From Anticarsia gemmatalis (taxonomy: Eukaryota; Arthropoda; Insecta; Lepidoptera; Erebidae): a stretch of 64,000 nt of DNA. Under the pieces are notes generated by a model. The model saw only the letters and a list, made by a program, of their open reading frames with translations, made no database searches and had not been told where the DNA came from. The first letter of the stretch is position 1. Each line of letters opens with the position of its first letter. Positions 11,301 to 20,300 of this stretch are shown in pieces. The stretch covers positions 10,106,001-10,170,000 of the forward strand of contig NC_134745.1 of NCBI RefSeq assembly GCF_050436995.1. The letters run 5' to 3'. Made by a program: the position numbers and the translations under genes.

Positions 11301-14300
11301 TTTTTGTAAGCATGTTTTTTTTTATTTAGTAATATAAAATTAAGATTATATCTTTGAATGATGATAACGCAGAGGGACTTGTATCTGACAGGAAGACAGC
11401 ATCGCTGAGATAAATGAACCTAGACGAAGTAGAAAGTCTTCCCACTATTTTAACGTTAAAAAACTCTACCTCAGACACCACAGAGGCGGATTATTGATAA
11501 CTTTTCACGAAGCTTGTTACAAAAAATAAGGCCATCTAGAATTTGGTCAAACAAAAAGTAATTTACAAAAACAAACTACACCTGCGAAAGGCAATTCATC
11601 AATAACATCAATTAGATATTACATTCTCAATTATTTTTACTTTATCAAAAAAGGGTTTGACAGTATACGATTGATTACAATATTGCGTACAGGTATTCGA
11701 CCTTGACATAACATTTATTCAGATACTAAATTTTACGATTTTTAGGTTCAATTACACAGGTGTGAGAGTAATAAACAGACGAGATGAGTCGTAAAAAGCT
11801 GATAAACGCAAAATAAAATTCTTGCGCCTCACGAGAGTTGACACACAAATGTCATGCTAAAGCACTTACTTTCACGTAAACGACAACATCATGTGTCAAT
11901 ATTCGATCTAAATGTTATATTTCATAAACTAGCTGACCCGCGCAACTTCGCTTGTGTTACATAAGAGAGAATGGGTAACATTTTTCCCTGTTTTTGTAAC
12001 ATTTTTTACTGGTAGGTACTCTGCTCCTATTGGTCGCAGCGTGATGATATATAGCCTATAGCCTTCCTCGATAAATGGGCTATTTAACGATAAATAAATT
12101 TTCAAATCGGACAGTAGTTCCTGAGATTAGCGCGTTCGAACAAACAAACAAACTCTTCAGCTTTATAATATTAGTATAGATTTGCTTCTCATAAATGTCA
12201 ATATTCGATCTAAATAATATTTCATAAATTCTAATAAATCATTGTTCAGCTTTTATAGCCAGCATTCTGTCAAATAGGTATACGCGTATTAATTAATGTC
12301 TAGAGCAGCCGTGAGTCTATAAATCACCACGTCATCCCGTAATCGTCGGGCTAATATAACCCTCGCCAATTGACAAGTACAACAAATGATTGTGGGCGGA
12401 CTTCGCCGCAACCACGGGACATTGGACAGTAGATTTATGTTCCTACTGAGATGTTACCTACAAATACATTTACCTGTGGCTCCTTGAATAATTAGACTGC
12501 GGTGTGTATTAGGCCTAAGATACCTGAAGGTTAGGCTTTTACTAATAATGTCCTTTATAAAGGTTGGAGTGGGCATCCTAACCACTGAACATGATTGTAT
12601 CGGGTTTCGCAAGCTATCCGCGTGGAAAATTAGGATACTTTTCTGATCTTGTGTAGGTATATCAGATATTTTTAGGCAAGGAAAGGACTAAATACTTACT
12701 CTGCTCCTACTTGTACCTCGTTATGAATTTCCACAAAACTATTATACACAAGGTAAATTCACCAAACTATGAAATACAGAGCAAATTTCTCTGGGTGTAT
12801 TTAATAAGAGTAAGTTGACCAACTTTAAACGAATTTCTACTATAAGGAGCCGTCTAATAAAAATAATGGCATTTGTACCTAACATACAAACTTTTTATAT
12901 TAAACTGTAAAACTTTATACTTATTTTGTGATTCATTTGCTAGCAAAGTGACCTCATTCGTGAATGTTTATGTTCATGTTTAGGAAACAGTAAAACGGTG
13001 TATTAACATCGTTCTAGTTTTATCACGTCGGTACTAGTCTGTTAAGTTGAGCTCTTTGTGTCGTCAGCTCAAATGAGCCGTGTTAAGAGACATGCAACGG
13101 CAAAGCCTGAATTAAACCTCTCGTAAAACGCCTCACTAAACCGCTGCCATCAGATGGTTGGCTTTCGTGCTTTTAATTCAACTGGTTTTACCTATATTAA
13201 TAGACGATAATTGAAAGCGGATGAAGTTGGGATATAAGTATTCAGCTATTTCATTCATAATATAGCATAATCAAAACTTTTGCTTTAGACTTCTGATGTT
13301 AAGCATAACGACAAAAGAACAAGTTCGTTTGATCGTATTTTCAAGATGTTATTAGACGAGAAAGTGAGACGACTTCTGATACACGTAGAAATAGGAAAAG
13401 GTAATATAACAATAGAGAAAAGCTGCAAAACATTTCCGAAGCTGTACATACCTAATACAACTCTAGCAGCTTAGGATCCTGCTTTACGCTTTACCAATAA
13501 ATTACTTTCTCATTGTTAGCAGGTGGCACCACCACAAACTCGGGCACGATGAACGCGGGCGGTGGCGGCGCGGTCGCGGGCGGCGAGGCGGTGTGCGGGA
13601 GCGCCTGTTCGCGGTGCACGTGCTGTGGGTGCACGCTGCGCGAGGCCGCCGCCAGACACGAGCAGAGGGTCGCCGCCAACGAACGAACCGAGCGGGCTAA
13701 CCTTGAGTGGAAACAGGTGAGGAAAAAACAACGAATTAGTACAGCTTTCTTTTGAATTTCATATGTTGACTACCTGACCTGTGTAACTTCTCTTGCGTCA
13801 AATAAAAGAGAAAGGTCATAATTTTCCCCGTTTATGTTTTTAAATCGCACCAGTAGTTCTTGATATTAGCTTGTTTAACCAAACAAACAAAAAAACAAAT
13901 TACAATTGTATTATATTTTTATTAAATTCACAAAGGTTAAGATATTTTTCTTTTAGTGGTACTGCTACTACTAATCTACTAAAGCTACGAATTTTCGGAA
14001 ACCAAATCTTGATAATTTTTATATGAAGACCATAGGTATTGTTGGGAAAACATAAACATTGCTATTTAATTCTGTCTGCGTCTGTATGTTATGTATTTGT
14101 ATTTTATTTGTTTCCATTGTTCCAATTATCTGAGCTAACAACGATTTGCATTCAATTTATATTGCGTACAATTAATTGGATACACATCAATTCTTTAGTT
14201 ACGTACATACATATCTACCAACATTTAAAATCTACTGCAATAATATATTCTCAATCTCTCATTAATGCAAAACTATATGACATCAAAATTGAGATAGTAA

Positions 14301-17300
14301 TTCATCCAATAGCACTAAAGCGTCTAAGTTAGACAGCTCGAATGAATACGATGGAAACGTTTGTAATTTTAATTAATTAAAATAGGACATGAATTCACTG
14401 AGCCTTATGACAGTTGGAACTTTCACTCGTTGCAGATAAAGATATATTTATTTGCTTTAACATGTGTGGTTTACAGAAAATATTCTTATAAAATAGTTGT
14501 TTTATCAATTAAAGTATCAACATGCCGCACCATTGTTGGCATGCAAATGTCTTATACAATATTATAATTTCACATCAATTAAAATTGAAATTCAATTTGA
14601 AGCTTTATCAGGTGTTCGTACACATAGATGATACAGTTATGTCACATCTATACTAACATGATAAAGTTGACGAAGTGATGAACTTTTCGTTTCTTTGTTT
14701 GAATAGGCTAACTTGATTTTGAAAATATATAATAGTATTACCGCCGAAGTCAAAAGAAACTGCGGGGCTAATTATTAAACAAATACGTAGTTCATTAATT
14801 GCTACTACAATATAATTAAATCATTTTTCTAAAAAAACAGCATGCGTATTGTGTATCTCAGTTGAGAACTAGCCTCTAATATATACATTGCTGATTTGAC
14901 CTAAGGTCCATCATTTTGAGAAAAAACAGTGTTGAGCCTAGTGGTTATCGAATAGTAAACCCAAAATGTTATCATCATACACTTGTTCCGAAGGTGTAAA
15001 CCACAAAATTATTAGTTCCAGTCGGTTTTAACAGTAGCCAGTATACCGCACGGCAGGTGAAATGAAAGCGAACCAAAATTACTAGTTACATAGTTTTGTA
15101 TCCCCCTGTGTTGTGGTTACGTTCCGTTTACGTTGTTTCACCTCTACAGGATCATGGGCGAGAATTATTGTGTCAGTTACATGATGTTACTATATGAATT
15201 ACCCACTGTTATTGGCTTTTTGAACTAGAAGAGCTCGTGGCTAAATCGCAACAATCGCACCGCTCAGGTTAAGCTACGCTTGCTGAAGTTGGTCATCGGA
15301 TTGGTAACCATATTATGCAAATCGGGCTCCTCTGTGTTTTGGAAGGCATGTTATATTGTGTTGTCATTTTCGAAGACAGTCATTACTAGAAGTTAGGAGC
15401 TTGAAAGTCTGACATCCAGTCTTACCGAAGGATATCGAGTAAGATAACTGGGCTGTAGATATGGGCTCCATGTAAAATACTTTCAGTTGCATCCGACGAG
15501 ACTGGAAGCTGACTCTAACATTGAAACCTTGATACAGTTGAGACATTTCTTCTTTTCTCGAATAAATATTTATTGCGATTAACTGATAGCCTCTCAGGTG
15601 ATTTGATAGTGATTTTATACATTCATAAAACCGTTATAATTAATGCGAGTTCGTGATTCCAACTTATTTTTAATAGTCGTGAATTTCTGAAGTGAAATAA
15701 TGCAACGCCATTTAAATAATATGATTTATATTGCCAATTATTTTATTACATTTTCGGCTTGCAGAACGAATGGGAAATAAACTTTTTTACTAGTAATAAA
15801 TTGTAACTTTTTGCACATTCTGCATCAGATTGGCAATTAAGTACAAACTTTAATGTATGGAACTATGGAATAATCGAAATTATTAAAGTTAATTAATACT
15901 TTACTTTATTATAATTGCTAATTACTGAAATAGCGCAATTTTCTACAGTCGGTTCTATCAGGTATTGAGAGTTTGACGTTTAAAATGTCCTTAAAAATAG
16001 TTCCTAAAGCGCCCGCTAGAAACGCTGATCAGTGCCCCGATTCTCTACTACTATCGACTACCGACAACCGAACTGTCATCGAGAAATTTTGTATGAAAAT
16101 CTGATCAGCGCCTCTGACGGGTGTCGTAGGAAACATTTTGGCAGTACATTCTAAATGTCAAATGTCGATAGCTAGCCGGTTGTCGGTAGTCGATAGTACT
16201 AGAGAATCGAGGTACAGTTATTATTTTATAAAATTTGTCGACAGCTAGTCGGTTTTTGTTGTCGGCCTTCTCTGATACATTCAATAAGCGATTGTCAAAG
16301 TTAACACCGATTACATTTGATTCGTAGCTACTGACTGTCGGTTTCAATAACCTATCGGGATTGCGAGATATGGTTATGAAGACACGTCATAAATTAGGTT
16401 CGTTGTTATAGCTTAAAACTAAGATTATGTTGAAATTGAATTTATGTTCAAACAACCTAGACGAATATATTAAAATGTTTTAAATTCCATAGAATAGTTT
16501 ATTTCTTCAGCTTCGATCCAAAATGCAGAGCTTTCGAAGATCGAGACCATTCCAACGACTTAAGAGGATTGTAGTATCGGAATCTATTCTGATCTTGAAA
16601 TCGGTTTAACTTGGAAACGGAGGGATATTTTGAAAACAGTAAATATCACCTTGTTTATTTTAAACCCAAACATATTATTTAATGTTACAAAATTTAATCT
16701 ATACTTATAATAAATCTGTAGAGAGGTCAATTCTGTACATTGAATATATTTAAAAAAAAACCAATGGGGGATGTTTAGTAACGGATACTGATACCGAATC
16801 TGCAATTTATAATTTTCTTTTCTGTCTGTCTGTCTGTCTGTCCTCCGTCTGTATGTGACGCTATCACGTAAAAACTACCGGATAGAATGCACTGAAATTT
16901 GGTATATGCATAGATTAAGTAGTGGAGCAGTTTCTAGGATACTTTTTATAGCATAAAATTTCAAAAAAATTTAGAAAATTGAAAAATATACGTAGAAATC
17001 GTTTGAACCTGCGTTTCCCTATAGAGGCCATAGATGGCGTTACAATCCATTTCACAACATTCGCATAAAGTTAACGCGGCGCCTGCCGTATCGATACCTG
17101 TTGTTCGCACCAACCAATAGATGGCGTTATAGCTCGCAACAAAGCATGTTTTTTCTAATTAATTTGTTTTGATGGCTTTATTGTAAAAAAATACCTTTGA
17201 AACATGCTATACATTTATAAGATTTTTAAACATAAATGTTGTATGATATATTACACAAAAATGTTGGTTTACGTGGGTCCGGTGCGGTCGGGATATCCTA

Positions 17301-20300
17301 GATGGCAACCGAGTAATTTCGTTTGTTGTTCGCCGCAACTAACAGATGTCGTTGTTGTTCGAAACACATAACCAAATTAATTAGTTGCATTAAGGAAATA
17401 AATTGTATAGCTATGAAACAGACTACGTGGTAAGTTTTAAAAAATAAACAACGGATGATATATAAAAAATAATTACGGGTTACGCGGTTTCGGACGTATC
17501 ATCGCAAGTAAACATTATTACGCGTGTGAAGAGCTCCGGCGCAGATAGGTCTGTCTGTACCTATTATAATATTCTGAATCCAGACGGGTAAGCAATGGTC
17601 AGTCTATAATAAGGTATTATATTTTACACTGTAAACTGGTACGGATACAGACGAGAGCGGAAAAGAAGGTAACCACAGGAAATCAGGCCTGCCTGAGCCT
17701 GTGTCACATTGTGTGCCCTTCGGGTCCCTTTCGTATATAACCATTAGATGACAAAAGAGTTGTTAGCATTTTTATGTGTATCGAGTGCTTCGCAATTCGC
17801 GTGCTCAAACGAATAAGCAACAGTACGAAATTCACGCGATCGGAGCCGCACGGGTCAGCTAGTGAAAAATATGTATGCATTTCCACCTACTGGTTTAATA
17901 AACGTCATGTTTGTCTACGTTATTGTATGTAAGTACATAAATATCAAGCTTATATCTCAAGGTGAAATCATAGATGAATGAAATACATTGGCGTATCCTC
18001 GTTTACATTGAATATCCCATGTATTAGGGGACAATGATATATATTGGCCATGTTCTGGTAGCTAGCGTGTAGCTAATCACGTTTTACCGTTAACCGTTAG
18101 TGATTTATCAACATACATTCAACATTAATGTCAAATATTTCTTTATCTCTCTATCTGTTAGCTATCTCTAAATGAAAATATAATTCGTAAAATCAAGATA
18201 GCTCTATATCTCATAAAATAAAATACAATGAAATTCACCATAAGCTTCATAAAATGTCCACATATATTATTCGTACGCAACAAATTAAATATATTTTGGT
18301 AGAGATATTTCGCTTTGTGTCGGTCGTGTGGCAATTTTGCCTATTAGTGGTGTCGGTTTAAACAATACTGAATGAACGTGATCTCTCTTTGTAGAGATAA
18401 CTTAGTTTATTATTCAGGAAAAAGTTATACCATACAAATTCGTTTTATAATGCAACCATAGATGTATTATAATTTCTCAACTTTCATGACGCAAATTATA
18501 AAGATCATATTGTTTTATTTTCTTGACGTTTAGGCCAATAATAGCAAATTTATCTTACGGTCAACACCATTATTTGATTATTCGGCGATAACTAATTTGC
18601 TATTCATGTCTTGGTAGAATCTGTACTATCTTTATCACAGGCGAGAATAAAGGTTAAATGCTTTATGACAAACACATAAGTTATTCAGTCACCTAGTTTT
18701 ACCATTTCAATTACCTTCTCAGGTAAAGTTAATCAACACATCATAGTACAAACCTAAACTAACCTAACTAATTTGGTTAACATAATAGGCGCTAAGTAAA
18801 TAGGGCGGCCTAACGTCCTAGCTTGAAAGACCTGGGCATAATGCGCACATAGATTTATCACCGTACAAGTAAATGCTTTTGATATCTCTATGGACCATAC
18901 AGCGGAGAAGCCAACACATATTCCAGCAATAACGATATTAAATTACACGAATATATTACTTTAAGGGTCGTAGCACACAATATAATGCGTAAATGGATCA
19001 TCACCGCATCTCCTTTAGCCATTTGTTATTCTTTACGTGAAATGTCATACTGCAACGCACTTTTATCATTAACGTAATATTGTGATCGCCTCACTTTGTC
19101 ATCTGCTCTTTGACGGTTTAGCGTTAAGTACCGAGGATTTGACATTTAAGATTGGTTCCTCAGTCATCGGATACGGGCGCTGATCAAGTTTTCATAAAAT
19201 AATTGTCGATAGCTATCCGGTTGTCGATAGTCGATAATGGCAGAGAATTGCACTACTGCAGGCGTTTTCTGGTTTAGCATTTGAACCTATGTAGCGGAGA
19301 CTTAGATCTACCTTAAGCCAATATTAGATTGAAGCCTATTTGCAACCGAGGAAAAATACAACAAACTTTCATCTGCTTCTTATTATCTGTGTGTGCTGCT
19401 ACCTTAATACGTAATAGATATTATTATCAAGAATGTACGAAGTGACAGTTGGTAGTACATGTCTACGCGAATGTGTAATAGTTTAAATAGTTGCTCCAAC
19501 AATGGGCACTGTCGTATTTGCGGATGCCATGCCTGTTTCACTTGGACAACGTTGTAGAAGTTCAGAAACAGATGACATTTTGCGAAACATGTTCATAATG
19601 TGATGGCGTGGGATGCAACATACTATGTTCAGTGATACACTGATTCAGTTAAAGGTCAAAAGACACATACCATCTTTTAATATAATACACCGTTACACAG
19701 TACGTGGTATATGATCTCTTTTTGTGTTATATAAAAAATATAGAACCCAATCCGACTACGGGGATGAAACATTGAGAAAAACAAACACATATTAATTATA
19801 TTTTTTTACTGAGAGCGTTTTAATTGAAACACATGAAAGCAGTGCCTAATACAAATAAATGGAGATTTTAATCGTTATTCTCTGAAGTTATTATAAAAGC
19901 TTTGAATGGAAGGTACGAGGTTGCGTCAGTCGCAAATCTTCGTACCTAGAAGTTTACCAATTTCCATACATTCAATATTTTCATTCATTTTCGTATTACC
20001 ATAAAAATCTGAATGGCAAATTGCGTGCAAAATATCAATCGCGTATTTTTCCTCGGAATGTCGCAGAATCGTGCGTAACGCCATAACGTTAGAAGTTTTA
20101 AGTGCGCGAACGTTTTAACATAATTTAATATACTTTCCCAATAGACTAATGTTGACGAATCGAAAGTTATTGCAAAGTCCAATGTTTGATGAAACCCTTG
20201 ACGTGACATGATTTAATTTACACCGAGTATGTGGATATAGACTGGATTTAACTACGTAACTACTTAATTTTAGTGAGTGTTTTCAAACTTAACTATGTCT

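Larger units (their letters stand above)
9159..13522 (+). other. Intron of the nAChR gene
   Basis: GT-AG intron of 4.36 kb. It contains two Helitron copies (10376-10520 and 11929-12180), a MITE fragment (10531-10665) and a foldback element (10700-10825). No exon was found. Confidence 0.8.

Noticed and set aside
13516..13731. Minus-strand frame of 71 codons opposite nAChR exon F
   Set aside because: It is a shadow of the GC-rich real exon, whose plus-strand frame joins both neighbouring exons in phase.
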